A stretch of DNA of 64,000 nt from Pseudomonas fluorescens (GCF_001623525.1 NZ_CP015225.1:6646501-6710500); one strand, 5' to 3'; shown: positions 28,137 to 40,252, counted from the stretch's first letter. Notes: a model not told the origin generated them from the sequence alone. A program made the numbers and translations.

Positions 28137-29360
28137 ATGGCTATCGAGATCAAAGCCCCCACTTTCCCGGAATCGGTTGCCGATGGCACCATTGCCACCT
28201 GGCACAAAAAACCGGGCGACGCGGTCAAGCGCGACGAACTGATCGTCGACATCGAAACCGACAAAGTCGTTCTGGAAGTGTTGGCCGAAGCTGACGGCGT
28301 GCTCGGCGAAATCATTGCCGAAGAGGGCGCTACCGTCCTGTCGAACCAGGTACTGGGCTCGATCCAAGAGGGCGGCGCTGCTGCCGCTGCTCCGGCCGCC
28401 GCCGCTGCGCCTGCCGCTGCCCAGGCCGCTGCTCCAGCTGCCGACGGTGAAGACGATCCAGTCGCTGCCCCGGCCGCGCGCAAGATCGCCGAAGAGAACG
28501 GCATCAACATCGCTTCCGTTGCCGGCACTGGCAAGGGTGGTCGTGTGACCAAGGAAGACGTGGTTGCCGCCGTTGCCGCCAAGAAAGCCGCTCCAGCCGC
28601 TGCTCCGGCCAAGGCTGCTGCGCCTGCCGCTGCCGCGCCGGTGTTCGCTGCCGGTGACCGTGTTGAAAAACGCGTTCCGATGACCCGCGTTCGCGCTACC
28701 GTGGCCAAGCGTCTGGTCGAAGCCCAGTCGAACATGGCGATGCTGACCACCTTCAACGAAGTCGACATGACAGAAGTCATGGCCCTGCGTTCGAAGTACA
28801 AGGATCTGTTCGAGAAGTCCCACAACGGCGTACGCCTGGGCTTCATGTCGTTCTTCGTCAAGGCTGCCACCGAAGCGCTGAAACGCTTCCCGGCGGTCAA
28901 TGCGTCGATCGACGGTTCGGACATCGTCTACCACGGCTACGCCGATATCGGTGTTGCTGTTTCCAGCGACCGTGGCCTGGTGGTTCCAGTACTGCGTAAC
29001 GCCGAACTGATGAGCCTGGCCGAAATCGAAGGCGGCATCGCCACCTTCGGCAAGAAGGCCCGTGACGGCAAGCTGTCCATCGAAGAGATGACCGGCGGTA
29101 CGTTCACCATCACCAACGGTGGTACATTCGGTTCGATGATGTCGACCCCGATCGTCAACCCGCCGCAAGCGGCTATCCTGGGCATGCACAACATTCTGCA
29201 GCGTCCTATGGCGATCAATGGTCAGGTCGTGATTCGTCCGATGATGTACCTGGCGCTGTCCTACGATCACCGCCTGATCGACGGTAAAGAAGCCGTGACG
29301 TTCCTGGTAACCATCAAGAACCTGCTTGAAGATCCGGCTCGTCTGCTGCTGGATATCTGA
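28137..29360 (+). CDS. sucB: Dihydrolipoyl succinyltransferase (E2 of 2-oxoglutarate dehydrogenase)
   Basis: A 407-residue protein. The single lipoyl domain is at residues 1-77 (lipoylated Lys in ETDKVVLEV). An Ala/Pro-rich linker follows (about 80-105), then the E3/E1-binding domain ([26 protein letters not shown] trimmed around 110-145) and a second Ala/Pro linker. The catalytic domain ends with [11 protein letters not shown] (active-site His/Asp). Forty-two bases separate it from sucA. The spacer after it carries two hairpins. Confidence 0.98.
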   Translation: MAIEIKAPTFPESVADGTIATWHKKPGDAVKRDELIVDIETDKVVLEVLAEADGVLGEIIAEEGATVLSNQVLGSIQEGGAAAAAPAAAAAPAAAQAAAPAADGEDDPVAAPAARKIAEENGINIASVAGTGKGGRVTKEDVVAAVAAKKAAPAAAPAKAAAPAAAAPVFAAGDRVEKRVPMTRVRATVAKRLVEAQSNMAMLTTFNEVDMTEVMALRSKYKDLFEKSHNGVRLGFMSFFVKAATEALKRFPAVNASIDGSDIVYHGYADIGVAVSSDRGLVVPVLRNAELMSLAEIEGGIATFGKKARDGKLSIEEMTGGTFTITNGGTFGSMMSTPIVNPPQAAILGMHNILQRPMAINGQVVIRPMMYLALSYDHRLIDGKEAVTFLVTIKNLLEDPARLLLDI

Positions 29361-29370
29361 TTTTCGCCGC

Positions 29371-29446
29371 GAGGGCCGGTCTGTTGTGACCGGCCTCTTG
29401 CTGAAACAACCGGTTTCGTCCCACGACGGTCACCACAAGTGACCGT
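29371..29446 (+). other. Two tandem hairpins in the sucB-lpdG spacer
   Basis: Stem GGCCGGTC/GACCGGCC (29374-29395) and stem ACGGTCAC/GTGACCGT (29426-29446) lack T tails, so they look more like RNA-stability or processing structures than terminators. Confidence 0.5.
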
Positions 29447-29470
29447 TCGGTTTGATTCGAAAAGGAATGA

Positions 29471-30919
<1,449 letters not shown>

Positions 30920-30953
30920 TAGACAATAAGAAACCACGGCGGTATGGCCCGTC

Positions 30954-31080
30954 GTGAGCCTTGCGAGCAAGACTCACCGCGGAATATCCGCTGGACGCAG
31001 CCTTGCGTAGCCGAACCGGTTAACTGGAACGCTACGCAAGCAGCAGTCACAGGTGGTGCGGCACCAGAACGGTGCAGCAC
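30954..31080 (+). other. Three hairpins in the lpdG-sucC spacer
   Basis: 30954-30977 (GTGAGcCTTGC/GCAAGaCTCAC), 31002-31040 (CTTGCGTAGC/GCTACGCAAG with a 19-nt loop) and 31056-31080 (GTGCGGCACC/GGTGCAGCAC). None has a T run. They fill most of the 196-nt gap. Confidence 0.55.
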
Positions 31081-31115
31081 CGAATGCGCAGTACCTAACG
31101 AAGACGGTAATAAGC

Positions 31116-32282
31116 ATGAATCTTCACGAGTATCAGGGTAAGCAGCTGTTCGCTGAGTACGGCCTGCCAGTATCCACCGGTTACGCGGTAGACACCCCGG
31201 AAGCGGCAGCAGAAGCTTGCGACAAAATCGGCGGCAGCGAATGGGTTGTCAAAGCCCAGGTTCACGCCGGTGGTCGCGGTAAAGCGGGCGGCGTCAAGCT
31301 GGTTCGCAGCAAAGAAGACGCCAAAGCCTTCGCACAGCAGTGGCTGGGCAAGCGTCTGGTGACTTACCAGACTGACGCCAACGGTCAGCCAGTCACCAAG
31401 ATCCTGGTTGAATCGTGCACTGATATCGCTAAAGAGCTGTACCTGGGCGCTGTCGTTGACCGTTCGAGCCGCCGCATCGTGTTCATGGCTTCCACCGAAG
31501 GTGGCGTGGACATCGAGAAAATCGCTCACGACACCCCTGAGAAAATCCTCAAGGCCACCATCGATCCACTGGTTGGCGCACAGCCATTCCAGGGTCGCGA
31601 GCTGGCATTCCAGCTGGGCCTGGAAGGCAAGCAGGTCACTCAATTCGCCAAGATCTTCGTAGGTCTGGCCAAGCTGTTCCAGGACCACGACCTGGCACTG
31701 CTGGAAGTGAACCCGCTGGTGATCAAGGCCGACGGCGACCTGCACTGCCTCGATGCCAAGATCAACATCGACGCCAACGCCATGTACCGTCAGCCTAAGC
31801 TGAAGACTTTCCACGATCCGTCGCAAGACGATCCGCGCGAAGCGCACGCTGCCAAGTTCGAACTGAACTACGTAGCCCTGGAAGGTAACATCGGCTGCAT
31901 GGTCAACGGTGCCGGCCTGGCCATGGGTACCATGGACATCGTCAACCTGCATGGCGGCAAGCCAGCCAACTTCCTCGACGTGGGCGGTGGTGCTACCAAG
32001 GAACGCGTAACCGAAGCGTTCAAGATCATCCTGTCCGACACTAACGTCGCTGCAGTACTGGTCAACATCTTCGGCGGCATCGTTCGCTGCGACATGATTG
32101 CCGAAGGCATCATCGGCGCCGTGAAAGAAGTTGGCGTGAAAATCCCGGTTGTTGTTCGCCTTGAAGGCAACAACGCTGAGCTGGGCGCTAAAGTACTGGC
32201 AGAAAGCGGTTTGAACATCATCGCTGCTACCAGCCTGACCGACGCTGCTCAACAAGTCGTTAAAGCTGCGGAGGGCAAATAA
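31116..32282 (+). CDS. sucC: Succinyl-CoA synthetase beta subunit (ADP-forming)
   Basis: A 388-residue ATP-grasp protein, the same length as E. coli SucC. It begins [36 protein letters not shown] binds nucleotide and [14 protein letters not shown] is the signature near residue 285. With SucD it makes succinate and ATP from succinyl-CoA. The ATG at 31116 was preferred over an upstream GTG at 31053. The stop overlaps sucD by one base (TAATG). Confidence 0.98.
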   Translation: MNLHEYQGKQLFAEYGLPVSTGYAVDTPEAAAEACDKIGGSEWVVKAQVHAGGRGKAGGVKLVRSKEDAKAFAQQWLGKRLVTYQTDANGQPVTKILVESCTDIAKELYLGAVVDRSSRRIVFMASTEGGVDIEKIAHDTPEKILKATIDPLVGAQPFQGRELAFQLGLEGKQVTQFAKIFVGLAKLFQDHDLALLEVNPLVIKADGDLHCLDAKINIDANAMYRQPKLKTFHDPSQDDPREAHAAKFELNYVALEGNIGCMVNGAGLAMGTMDIVNLHGGKPANFLDVGGGATKERVTEAFKIILSDTNVAAVLVNIFGGIVRCDMIAEGIIGAVKEVGVKIPVVVRLEGNNAELGAKVLAESGLNIIAATSLTDAAQQVVKAAEGK

Positions 32283-33166
32283 TGAGCGTCCTGATCAATA
32301 AAGACACCAAGGTTATCTGCCAGGGTATTACCGGTTCGCAAGGTAGTTTCCACACCCAGCAAGCCATCGAATACGGCACCAAGATGGTTGGCGGCGTAAC
32401 ACCGGGCAAGGGCGGCACCGAGCACCTGGGCCTGCCAGTGTTCAACACCGTGAAAGACGCTGTAGCCGCCACTGGCGCCACCGCCAGCGTGATCTACGTT
32501 CCAGCTCCTTTCTGCAAGGACTCCATCCTTGAAGCAGCGTTCGGCGGCATCAAGCTGATCGTCTGCATCACCGAAGGCATCCCGACCATCGACATGCTGG
32601 AAGCCAAGGTCAAGTGCGACGAGCTGGGTATCACCCTGATCGGCCCTAACTGCCCAGGCGTGATCACTCCAGGCGAATGCAAGATCGGCATCATGCCAGG
32701 TCACATTCACTTGCCAGGCAAGGTCGGTATCGTTTCCCGTTCCGGCACCCTGACCTACGAAGCTGTGAAGCAGACCACTGACGCCGGTTTCGGTCAGTCG
32801 ACTTGCGTCGGCATCGGCGGTGACCCGATCCCAGGCTCGAACTTCATCGACATCCTGAAGCTGTTCCAGGAAGACCCGAAGACCGAAGCGATCGTCATGA
32901 TCGGTGAGATCGGCGGTTCGGCTGAAGAAGAAGCGGCTGCCTACATCAAGGCCAACGTGACCAAGCCGGTTGTTTCCTACATCGCTGGTGTGACTGCTCC
33001 TCCGGGCAAGCGCATGGGCCATGCTGGCGCAATCATCTCTGGCGGCAAAGGCACTGCAGACGAGAAATTCGCTGCATTGCAAGACGCAGGCGTGAAAACC
33101 GTGCGTTCGCTGGCAGACATCGGCAAGGCCCTGGCCGAGCTGACTGGCTGGGAAATGAAGAAGTAA
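32282..33166 (+). CDS. sucD: Succinyl-CoA synthetase alpha subunit
   Basis: A 294-residue protein with CoA-binding Rossmann domain ([22 protein letters not shown]) and the phosphorylated His in [16 protein letters not shown]. It is the last gene of the TCA cluster and is followed by a strong terminator. Confidence 0.98.
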   Translation: MSVLINKDTKVICQGITGSQGSFHTQQAIEYGTKMVGGVTPGKGGTEHLGLPVFNTVKDAVAATGATASVIYVPAPFCKDSILEAAFGGIKLIVCITEGIPTIDMLEAKVKCDELGITLIGPNCPGVITPGECKIGIMPGHIHLPGKVGIVSRSGTLTYEAVKQTTDAGFGQSTCVGIGGDPIPGSNFIDILKLFQEDPKTEAIVMIGEIGGSAEEEAAAYIKANVTKPVVSYIAGVTAPPGKRMGHAGAIISGGKGTADEKFAALQDAGVKTVRSLADIGKALAELTGWEMKK

Positions 33167-33192
33167 GCTTCGGCTGACTTTTTGTTCCAGCA

Positions 33193-33220
33193 ACAAAGGC
33201 CACCTTCGGGTGGCCTTTGT
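33193..33220 (+). terminator. Terminator of the sdh-suc cluster
   Basis: Perfect 12-bp stem ACAAAGGCCACC / GGTGGCCTTTGT with a TTCG tetraloop. Confidence 0.88.
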
Positions 33221-33263
33221 CGTTTCTGGCCCTTGAAAATTCATGTGTTGTGGCGGCGGCTCT

Positions 33264-33394
33264 TGTGGCGAGGGAGCTTGCTCCCGCTCGGCTGCGAAGC
33301 AGTCGTAAACCAGGCAACGCATTTTGTCTGAATGAATACGGTCGCCTGTATGGGGGCTGCTTCGCAGCCCAGCGGGAGCAAGCTCCCTCGCCAC
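33264..33394. repeat. REPIN, type A (long, 131 nt)
   Basis: Inverted REP pair after the sucD terminator, with the GTGGCGAGGGAGCTTGCTCC ends and a long centre. Confidence 0.9.
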
Positions 33395-33655
33395 GGGGGG
33401 CTGGCTCCTGAAAATTCCGCCGCGAGCCGAAAAATAGATACGTAAACGCGACACTGGAATGTCGCGTATCGGATAGTTCGCCCCTTAACAGTGCGTTTTT
33501 TCGCTAAATTCGTTAGGCTAGCAGCCATTTTTGCGACCGCTGCCCACAAGGAAGCGCCGCGCTAAACGGGTCGGTCCCATACGGATCGGCAGCATTTCCC
33601 TCACCCATAAGGGAAATCCCTCTCTAAATTCCGATTCAGTAGTGTGGTTTCCTTA
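33395..33655 (+). promoter_or_regulatory. Structured leader/upstream region of brnQ
   Basis: 261 bases without a gene. It contains a perfect inverted repeat ACGCGACA-6-TGTCGCGT (33446-33467) and a second one ATTTCCCT-8-AGGGAAAT (33594-33617). These could be an operator and a leader hairpin. No clear sigma-70 pair was found. Confidence 0.45.
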
Positions 33656-34969
33656 ATGAAAGTGTTGAAAGGCCAGGACATCCTGGCGCTTGGTTTCATG
33701 ACATTTGCCCTGTTCGTCGGGGCCGGTAACATCATCTTCCCGCCTATCGTCGGTTTGCAGTCCGGGCCTCATGTCTGGATGGCGGCGCTGGGCTTTTTGA
33801 TCACGGCGGTTGGTCTGCCAGTCATCACGGTGGTTGCACTGGCCAAGGTGGGCGGTGCGATGGACGCCTTGAGCAGCCCTATCGGCAAGGTCGCCGGCGG
33901 GTTGCTGGCGGCGGTGTGCTACCTGGCCGTCGGCCCGTTGTTCGCCACGCCGCGTACCGCCACCGTTTCGTTCGAAGTCGGCTTGGCGCCGTTGACCGGT
34001 GAAAGCCCGCTGGCCCTGTTCCTCTACAGCGCAGCGTATTTCCTGCTGGTGTTTTTCATCTCGCTCTACCCGGGCCGCCTGCTGGACACCGTCGGGCGCT
34101 TTCTCGCGCCACTGAAGATCATCGCCCTGGCCGTGCTCGGCATCGCGGCGTTTGCCTTGCCCGCGGGTGATATCGGCGTGGCGACCCCCGAGTACATAGC
34201 GGCGCCGTTCTCCCAAGGGTTCATCAACGGCTACCTGACCATGGATACCCTGGGCGCCTTGGTGTTCGGCATCGTCATCGTCAACGCGATCCGTTCCCGG
34301 GGCGTCGAGTCGCCGGCCTTGATCACCCGCTATGCGATCATCGCCGGGCTGATCGCCGGGGTGGGCCTGGCGCTGGTTTACGTCAGCCTGTTCCGCCTCG
34401 GTTCCGGCAGCCATGAGGTGGCCGCAGGGGCGACCAACGGCGCCGCTGTGCTGCATGCCTACGTGCAACACACCTTCGGCAGCCTGGGCAGTGGCTTCCT
34501 CGCCGTACTCATCTCCCTGGCGTGCCTGGTGACCGCAGTCGGCCTGACCTGCGCCTGCGCCGAGTACTTCAGCCGTGTCCTGCCGCTGTCCTACAAGACC
34601 CTGGTGGTGATCCTGGCGGCGTTTTCGCTGCTGGTGTCCAACCTGGGCCTGACCAAGCTGATCGCGTTCTCGATTCCGGTCCTCACCGCGATCTATCCAC
34701 CGTGCATCGCCCTGGTGGCCCTGAGCTTCTGCAAGGACTTCTGGCACGAGCAGGGGCGCATCGTTGGCCCGGTGATGCTGGTGTCGTTCCTGTTTGGCCT
34801 GATCGACGCGCTCAAGGGCGCCGGCCTGGCAGACTGGATGCCGACGCAACTGGCCCACCTGCCGCTGAGCGAGCAGGGCCTGGCCTGGCTGGTGCCTTCG
34901 GTGATGACCCTGGCGGTCGCGGTGGTGTGCGATCGCCTGCTGGGCAAGCGCAGCGAAGCGTTGGCTTAA
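33656..34969 (+). CDS. brnQ: Branched-chain amino acid transport protein
   Basis: A 437-residue LIV-II family carrier with 12 membrane helices. [21 protein letters not shown] and the following [19 protein letters not shown] are highly characteristic of BrnQ/BraB/BraZ. It imports leucine, isoleucine and valine with Na+ or H+. The ATG at 33656 is chosen by homology; a GTG at 33644 is in frame, and neither has a clear Shine-Dalgarno. A terminator follows. Confidence 0.95.
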   Translation: MKVLKGQDILALGFMTFALFVGAGNIIFPPIVGLQSGPHVWMAALGFLITAVGLPVITVVALAKVGGAMDALSSPIGKVAGGLLAAVCYLAVGPLFATPRTATVSFEVGLAPLTGESPLALFLYSAAYFLLVFFISLYPGRLLDTVGRFLAPLKIIALAVLGIAAFALPAGDIGVATPEYIAAPFSQGFINGYLTMDTLGALVFGIVIVNAIRSRGVESPALITRYAIIAGLIAGVGLALVYVSLFRLGSGSHEVAAGATNGAAVLHAYVQHTFGSLGSGFLAVLISLACLVTAVGLTCACAEYFSRVLPLSYKTLVVILAAFSLLVSNLGLTKLIAFSIPVLTAIYPPCIALVALSFCKDFWHEQGRIVGPVMLVSFLFGLIDALKGAGLADWMPTQLAHLPLSEQGLAWLVPSVMTLAVAVVCDRLLGKRSEALA

Positions 34970-35001
34970 GCGGCTACAGGCAGATTCATCGGCAAGAACC
35001 G

Positions 35002-35038
35002 AAATGCCCCGTATCAATCGATACGGGGCATTTTTTTT
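35002..35038 (+). terminator. Terminator of brnQ
   Basis: AAATGCCCCGTATC / GATACGGGGCATTT stem with AATC loop and eight T. Confidence 0.92.
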
Positions 35039-35103
35039 GAGTGCAGTGTCTTTTTCCGTGGGCTAACGTCGAAGCAGTGTCTTGAAAGGCTTGCACAAAA
35101 CCT

Positions 35104-35123
35104 TGTGGGAGCTCGCTCCCACA
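35104..35123. repeat. Minimal REP palindrome, type B (20 nt)
   Basis: TGTGGGAGCTCGCTCCCACA, a shortened REP hairpin between brnQ and the DUF599 gene. Confidence 0.75.
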
Positions 35124-35185
35124 GGTCGGCATTTCAAGGCAAGTCTGGCTTTAGACGTCATGTTTTTAGACATACAGGAAATCGA

Positions 35186-35923
35186 ATGTCATTCATCCAA
35201 GCCAACCTGATCCACCTGCTTGCCGCCGCCTGGTTCATCATCTGCTGGGCGGGCTACACCCGTTATGCCACCTGGAAGGCGCGCGACACGGCGTGCCTGG
35301 CCAGCGTGATGCACCTGTACCGCGAAGACTGGATGCGCCGCATGCTGCTGCGTGAGAACCGTATCGCCGATGCCAGCGTGATCGGCAACCTGGAGCGCAA
35401 CGCATCCTTCTTCGCCTCCAGCACATTGATCATCCTGGCCGGTATCCTGACGGTACTCGGGGCGTCCGATCGGGCGGTGTCGTTGCTGGCGGACATACCC
35501 TTGGTGCAGCAGGCGTCCCAGGGCATGGCGGAGGTCAAGTTGCTGTGCCTGGCACTGGTGTTCGTGTATGCGTTCTTCACGTTCAGTTGGTGCATGCGCC
35601 AGTACAACTTCGCGGCAGTCCTGATTGGCTCGGCACCGATGATTGGTGAGCGCCATGTGTCGGAGCAGGAGCGCAAGGCCTTTGCACTAAGGGCTGCGCG
35701 GGTCATTTCCATGGCCGCCAACCAGTTCAACTTTGGCCTGCGTTCCTATTATTTCGGCATGACCATGTTGGCGTGGTTCGTCAGCCCCTGGTTATTCATG
35801 TTGATGAGTGCCGGTGTGGTGTTCGTGCTGTATCAGCGCGAGTTTCACTCCGATGTGCTGGACGTGATGGTCTATACCCCCACCGAAGCGCCAGTGTCCG
35901 AGGTGGGCAAGGAGGCGGCCTGA
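35186..35923 (+). CDS. DUF599 membrane protein
   Basis: A 245-residue protein with four predicted membrane helices (about 8-24, 74-94, 116-138 and 192-214). The family pattern RYATWKARDTACLASVMHLYREDWMRRML and GNLERNASFFASS identifies DUF599, whose function is unknown. The ATG at 35186 has AGGA upstream. It is followed by a bidirectional terminator shared with the convergent lipoprotein gene. Confidence 0.88.
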   Translation: MSFIQANLIHLLAAAWFIICWAGYTRYATWKARDTACLASVMHLYREDWMRRMLLRENRIADASVIGNLERNASFFASSTLIILAGILTVLGASDRAVSLLADIPLVQQASQGMAEVKLLCLALVFVYAFFTFSWCMRQYNFAAVLIGSAPMIGERHVSEQERKAFALRAARVISMAANQFNFGLRSYYFGMTMLAWFVSPWLFMLMSAGVVFVLYQREFHSDVLDVMVYTPTEAPVSEVGKEAA

Positions 35924-35951
35924 CAAGCGTGCCGCCAAATCGCAGGCAAAA

Positions 35952-35976
35952 GAAAACCCGCATCAGGCGGGTTTTC
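35952..35976. terminator. Bidirectional terminator
   Basis: GAAAACCCGC / GCGGGTTTTC stem with a 5-nt loop between convergent genes. Confidence 0.8.
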
Positions 35977-35995
35977 CTTCACTGCTAAAACCGTA

Positions 35996-36244
35996 TCAGT
36001 TGGTTTTAGGCGCGGTAGCAGGTGCTTCCTGCTGGGCGGCACTGTTCGATTCAGACTGAGCTTTGGCGGCTTCGGCGTTTTCTTTCGCCGCTTCGTTCAC
36101 TTTATCCTGTGCTTCGCCCATTTTCTGCTGGGCTTCTTGGGAGTGTTGGTTGGCATCTTGAGCTTTGTCCTCGGATTTTTTATCGCAGGCAGCGAGGCCG
36201 AGGGAAGCGGCCAACATCAAGGCAATAGCAAAAGTCTTACGCAT
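35996..36244 (-). CDS. Small Ala/Gln-rich lipoprotein
   Basis: An 82-residue precursor with a lipobox LGLAAC (Cys20), giving a mature lipoprotein of about 63 residues. The mature part is a low-complexity, helix-forming sequence rich in Ala, Glu, Gln, Lys and Asn (KAQDANQHSQEAQQKM…), probably a coiled coil. No function is assigned; such small lipoproteins are common in Pseudomonas. The ATG at 36244 has AAGGAG 9 nt upstream. A longer in-frame start upstream would bury the signal peptide and was rejected. Confidence 0.8.
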   Translation of the reverse strand: MRKTFAIALMLAASLGLAACDKKSEDKAQDANQHSQEAQQKMGEAQDKVNEAAKENAEAAKAQSESNSAAQQEAPATAPKTN

Positions 36245-36401
36245 GGGGTGTTTCTCCTTATGGAAATAACTACTGGCCTTTTGAACGCCGCCCCTCGGAT
36301 TAAGTTCCTGTTGCGTAACAGATATATAACTTTGCACTGCAATGGAACTTTGTGCATCGCGCCTGTTGCCAGGTCTCGTCACTCATTGGAGCGTTGATCG
36401 A

Positions 36402-36878
36402 ATGGCCGAAGACCCCGTTTTTGAGCGTGCCACACGTTTTTTATCCGCACTCAGGCATTGCCAGGTGCTGGGCTTGAAGTTGCACAGTGCCAGTCGTGAC
36501 GGGCTGACGGTCATCCTGCCGTTCAGCCCGAAAATCGTCGGCAATCCCCTGACGGGCATCATCCATGGCGGGGCGTTGACCTCATTGATGGACACCGCGT
36601 GTGGTATGTCGACCTTGTGTGTGCTGCCGCAATTCGAAGTCTGTCCCACCCTCGACCTGCGGATCGACTACATGCACGCGGCCGAACCCCACAAGGATGT
36701 CTACGGCTTCGCGCAATGCTATCGGGTGACCCCAGACGTGATCTTCACCCGGGGTTTCGCCTACCAGGACGATCCCGAGCAACCCATCGCCCATGTGGTG
36801 GGCACCTTCATGCGCCTGGGCCAGCATGCCAGGGGAATGGGGAAGGGTAGTCCGATGACCGCTGTGGGCCAGCCATGA
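36402..36878 (+). CDS. PaaI-like hotdog thioesterase
   Basis: A 158-residue single-hotdog protein with the PaaI signature GNPLTGIIHGGALTSLMDTACGMST, in which the HGG turn precedes the active-site helix. It probably hydrolyses an acyl-CoA; the substrate is unknown. The ATG at 36402 has GGAG 10 nt upstream. It overlaps the next hotdog gene by 4 nt (ATGA), so the two are likely a heteromeric or paired unit. Confidence 0.85.
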   Translation: MAEDPVFERATRFLSALRHCQVLGLKLHSASRDGLTVILPFSPKIVGNPLTGIIHGGALTSLMDTACGMSTLCVLPQFEVCPTLDLRIDYMHAAEPHKDVYGFAQCYRVTPDVIFTRGFAYQDDPEQPIAHVVGTFMRLGQHARGMGKGSPMTAVGQP

Positions 36879-37336
36879 CCGATATCCTTCAGGAACAACT
36901 GCGCCGCGCCTGCGAGCAGGGCGACTACGCGCTGCTGCTCGCCTCGATTCCCTATGCCCAACTCATCGGCGTCGAATGCACGCGCCAGGGCGACGACTTG
37001 TTGTTTCGCCTGCCGGCCAACAAAGACAACATTGGTAACCCTTTACTGCCGGCCATCCACGGTGGGGTCATCGCCGGTTTCATGGAACTGGCCGCTGCCG
37101 TGCATTTGTTGATCGCCACTGGTACGCCGGGCATACCGAAAATCATCGATTTCTCCCTGGATTACCTGCGCACCGGACAGTTTCGCGACACCTACGCCAA
37201 ATGCCAGGTCTGGCGCCAGGGCCGGCGGGTCGCCAACGTCGCGATCACCGCCTGGCAAGACGTCGAGGCCGAACCCATCGCCACTGCCCGGGCCCATTTC
37301 AAGATCCAGGAGCCGTCAAAACCGGATCGCCCTTGA
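36875..37336 (+). CDS. PaaI-like hotdog thioesterase, second of a tandem pair
   Basis: A 153-residue hotdog protein with GNPLLPAIHGGVIAGFMELAA in the same position as its upstream neighbour. It starts inside the upstream stop (ATGA). The two share the fold but little other sequence, which suggests an old duplication. It is followed 87 bases later by htpG. Confidence 0.87.
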   Translation: MTDILQEQLRRACEQGDYALLLASIPYAQLIGVECTRQGDDLLFRLPANKDNIGNPLLPAIHGGVIAGFMELAAAVHLLIATGTPGIPKIIDFSLDYLRTGQFRDTYAKCQVWRQGRRVANVAITAWQDVEAEPIATARAHFKIQEPSKPDRP

Positions 37337-37423
37337 AATCATCAGCGTTGCCCCCACCTTGAGGACATCCCGCCGCCAATCTCAGCGAGGCGGACACCAC
37401 CATCCACTTGGAGTTTGATGACC

Positions 37424-39328
37424 ATGAGCGTGGAAACTCAAAAGGAAACCCTGGGCTTCCAGACCGAGGTGAAGCAACTGCTGCACCTGATGATTCACTC
37501 GCTGTATTCCAATAAGGAAATTTTCCTTCGCGAGTTGATTTCGAACGCCTCTGACGCTGTCGACAAATTACGTTTCGAAGCCCTTTCCAAGCCTGAATTG
37601 CTGGAAGGCGGCGCTGAGCTGAAAATCCGTGTGAGCTTCGACAAGGACGCAAAAACCGTCACCCTCGAAGACAACGGCATCGGCATGAGCCGCGAAGAGG
37701 TCATCACGCACCTGGGCACCATCGCCAAGTCCGGCACCGCCGACTTCATGAAGAACCTGTCCGGCGACCAGAAGAAAGATTCCCACTTGATCGGTCAGTT
37801 CGGCGTCGGTTTCTATTCCGCGTTCATCGTGGCCGACCAGGTCGAAGTGTTCAGCCGCCGTGCCGGCCTCGCTGCGAGCGAAGGCGTGCACTGGTCGTCC
37901 AAGGGCGAGGGCGAGTTTGAAGTCGCCACCGTCGACAAGGCCGATCGCGGCACCCGCATTGTGCTGCACCTCAAGTCCGGCGAAGACGAGTTCGCCGATG
38001 GCTGGCGCCTGCGCAACATCATCAAGAAGTACTCCGACCATATCGCGCTGCCGATTGAGCTGCCGAAGGAAGTCACCGCTGCCGAAGGCGAAGAAAAGCC
38101 TGAAGTGGAATGGGAAACCGTCAACCGCGCCAGTGCCCTGTGGACCCGTCCGCGCACCGAAGTGAAAGACGAGGAATACCAGGAGTTCTACAAGCACATC
38201 GCTCACGATTACGAGAACCCGCTGAGCTGGAGCCACAACAAGGTCGAAGGCAAGCTGGAATACAACTCGCTGCTGTACGTGCCGGCCCGTGCGCCGTTCG
38301 ACCTGTACCAGCGCGAAGCACCACGCGGTCTGAAGCTGTATGTCCAGCGTGTGTTCGTGATGGACCAGGCCGAGTCGTTCCTGCCGCTGTACCTGCGTTT
38401 CATCAAGGGTGTGGTGGATTCCAACGACCTGTCGCTGAACGTGTCGCGGGAAATCCTGCAGAAAGATCCGATCATCGACTCCATGAAGTCGGCGCTGACC
38501 AAGCGTGTGTTGGACATGCTGGAAAAACTGGCGAAGAACGAGCCCGAGCAGTACAAGAGTTTCTGGAAAAACTTCGGCCAGGTCATGAAAGAGGGCCCGG
38601 CCGAGGACTTCGCCAACAAAGAAAAGATCGCCGGCCTGCTACGCTTTGCGTCAACCCAGGGTGACGATGGCGAGCAGATCGTTGGCCTGGCCGATTACCT
38701 GGCCCGCGCCAAGGAAGGCCAGGACAAGATCTACTACCTGACCGGTGAAACGTATGCGCAGGTCAAGAACAGCCCGCACCTGGAAGTCTTCCGCAAGAAA
38801 GGCATCGAAGTGCTGCTGCTGACCGACCGCATCGACGAGTGGCTGATGAGCTACCTCAACGAGTTCGACGGCAAGAGCTTTGTCGACGTGGCCCGTGGTG
38901 ACCTGGACCTCGGCAACCTGGATTCGGAAGAAGACAAGAAAGCCGCCGAAGAAGTCGCCAAGAGCAAGGAAGGTCTGGTCGAGCGGATCAAGACCGCCCT
39001 GGGCGATGCTGTCAGCGAAGTGCGTGTCTCGCACCGCCTGACCGATTCCCCGGCGATCCTGGCCATCGGTGAGCAGGACCTGGGCCTGCAAATGCGCCAG
39101 ATCCTCGAAGCCAGCGGCCAGAAAGTCCCGGACTCCAAGCCGATCTTCGAATTCAACCCGGCCCACCCGCTGGTGGAAAAACTCGACAACGAGCAGAGCG
39201 AAGAGCGTTTCGGCGATCTGTCGCACATCCTGTTCGACCAAGCGGCCCTGGCGGCTGGCGACAGCCTGAAGGACCCGGCGGCGTATGTGCGTCGCCTGAA
39301 CAAGCTGTTGGTTGAACTGTCAGCTTAA
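37424..39328 (+). CDS. htpG: Molecular chaperone HtpG (Hsp90)
   Basis: A 634-residue Hsp90. It has the GHKL ATPase N-domain with [24 protein letters not shown] and [11 protein letters not shown], a middle domain with [17 protein letters not shown] and [10 protein letters not shown], and a C-terminal dimerisation domain. It is cytoplasmic and ATP-driven. The start at 37424 ([12 protein letters not shown]) is chosen by homology; an ATG at 37418 is closer to the GGAG at 37410 and cannot be excluded. Confidence 0.98.
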   Translation: MSVETQKETLGFQTEVKQLLHLMIHSLYSNKEIFLRELISNASDAVDKLRFEALSKPELLEGGAELKIRVSFDKDAKTVTLEDNGIGMSREEVITHLGTIAKSGTADFMKNLSGDQKKDSHLIGQFGVGFYSAFIVADQVEVFSRRAGLAASEGVHWSSKGEGEFEVATVDKADRGTRIVLHLKSGEDEFADGWRLRNIIKKYSDHIALPIELPKEVTAAEGEEKPEVEWETVNRASALWTRPRTEVKDEEYQEFYKHIAHDYENPLSWSHNKVEGKLEYNSLLYVPARAPFDLYQREAPRGLKLYVQRVFVMDQAESFLPLYLRFIKGVVDSNDLSLNVSREILQKDPIIDSMKSALTKRVLDMLEKLAKNEPEQYKSFWKNFGQVMKEGPAEDFANKEKIAGLLRFASTQGDDGEQIVGLADYLARAKEGQDKIYYLTGETYAQVKNSPHLEVFRKKGIEVLLLTDRIDEWLMSYLNEFDGKSFVDVARGDLDLGNLDSEEDKKAAEEVAKSKEGLVERIKTALGDAVSEVRVSHRLTDSPAILAIGEQDLGLQMRQILEASGQKVPDSKPIFEFNPAHPLVEKLDNEQSEERFGDLSHILFDQAALAAGDSLKDPAAYVRRLNKLLVELSA

Positions 39329-39340
39329 TCAAGTGCAGGA

Positions 39341-39364
39341 AAAACCCGCTTCGGCGGGTTTTTT
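39341..39364 (+). terminator. Terminator of htpG
   Basis: AAAACCCGC-TTCG-GCGGGTTTT followed by more T. Confidence 0.9.
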
Positions 39365-39398
39365 CATTTCTGGTGTTCCGATTGAAGAGGAGTCCGTC

Positions 39399-40127
39399 AT
39401 GAGTCAGGTTACGGTTCGTTCGCTGGTCTATCAGATTGAAGGTCAAACCTATGAAGGCCGCCTGGCCTTCGACATTAGCCAGCAGGGCTCGCGCCCGGGG
39501 TTGCTGATGGCGCCGAACTGGATGGGCGTAGGGGCGGGGGCCGAGGACATCGCCAGATCGGTGGCGGCCAACGGTTATGTCGTGTTGATCGCCGACCTGT
39601 ACGGGCAGACGGTCCGCCCGAGCAATGCCGATGAGGCGGGAGCGGCGATGATGCCCCTCAAGAACGACCGGGCGTTGTTGCGCAAGCGCATGCAGGCGGC
39701 GCTCGAGCAACTGCAGAGCCAGGACGAAGCGCAGGTCGATACTTCCAGGCTGGCCACGTTCGGCTTTTGCTTCGGTGGCTGCTGCGCCCTGGAACTGGCC
39801 CGCAGCGGCGCACCGCTGAAGGCGGCGATTTCCTTCCACGGCACCCTGGATACACCCAATCCGGCGGATGCGCAGAACATCCAGGGGGCGGTGTTGGTGA
39901 TGCATGGCGCCTCCGACCCGCTGGTGCCCAAAGAGCAGCTCCCGGCTTTCGAAGATGAAATGAACGCCGCTGGGGTGGATTGGCAATTGCTGAGCTACGG
40001 CGGTGCGGTGCATTCGTTCACCGACCCGCAGGCCAATGTGCCGGGCAAGATGATGTACAACGCCAAGGTCGCCGGGCGGGCGTTCCGGTCGATGCATAAC
40101 TTGCTGGATGAAGTGTTCAAGGGCTGA
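39399..40127 (+). CDS. Dienelactone hydrolase family protein
   Basis: A 242-residue alpha/beta hydrolase of the DLH family. The nucleophile is a Cys in GFCFGG, with Asp in HGASDPLVP and His in GGAVHSFTDP, the usual Cys-Asp-His triad of dienelactone hydrolases. The true substrate is unknown because no catechol pathway genes are nearby. The ATG at 39399 has GAGGAG upstream. A REPIN follows. Confidence 0.9.
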   Translation: MSQVTVRSLVYQIEGQTYEGRLAFDISQQGSRPGLLMAPNWMGVGAGAEDIARSVAANGYVVLIADLYGQTVRPSNADEAGAAMMPLKNDRALLRKRMQAALEQLQSQDEAQVDTSRLATFGFCFGGCCALELARSGAPLKAAISFHGTLDTPNPADAQNIQGAVLVMHGASDPLVPKEQLPAFEDEMNAAGVDWQLLSYGGAVHSFTDPQANVPGKMMYNAKVAGRAFRSMHNLLDEVFKG

Positions 40128-40144
40128 GTGCTTCAAGCAAACCC

Positions 40145-40238
40145 CGTGGCGAGGGAGCTTGCTCCCGCTGGGCTGCGTAGCGGCCCCGTTTTTTCTGCGG
40201 TTGCTGCGCAACCGAGCGGGAGCAAGCTCCCTCGCCAC
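40145..40238. repeat. REPIN, type A (short, 94 nt)
   Basis: Inverted REP pair between convergent genes (dienelactone hydrolase and pirin). Confidence 0.9.
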
Positions 40239-40252
40239 GGGATGTTGTGAAT

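Noticed and set aside
26970..29270. A 766-codon minus-strand frame opposite sucA/sucB, and similar long frames opposite actP (18314-19966) and lpdG (29267-30970)
   Set aside because: Antisense shadows of GC-rich, highly expressed genes; no domain recognised and no promoter or ribosome site.
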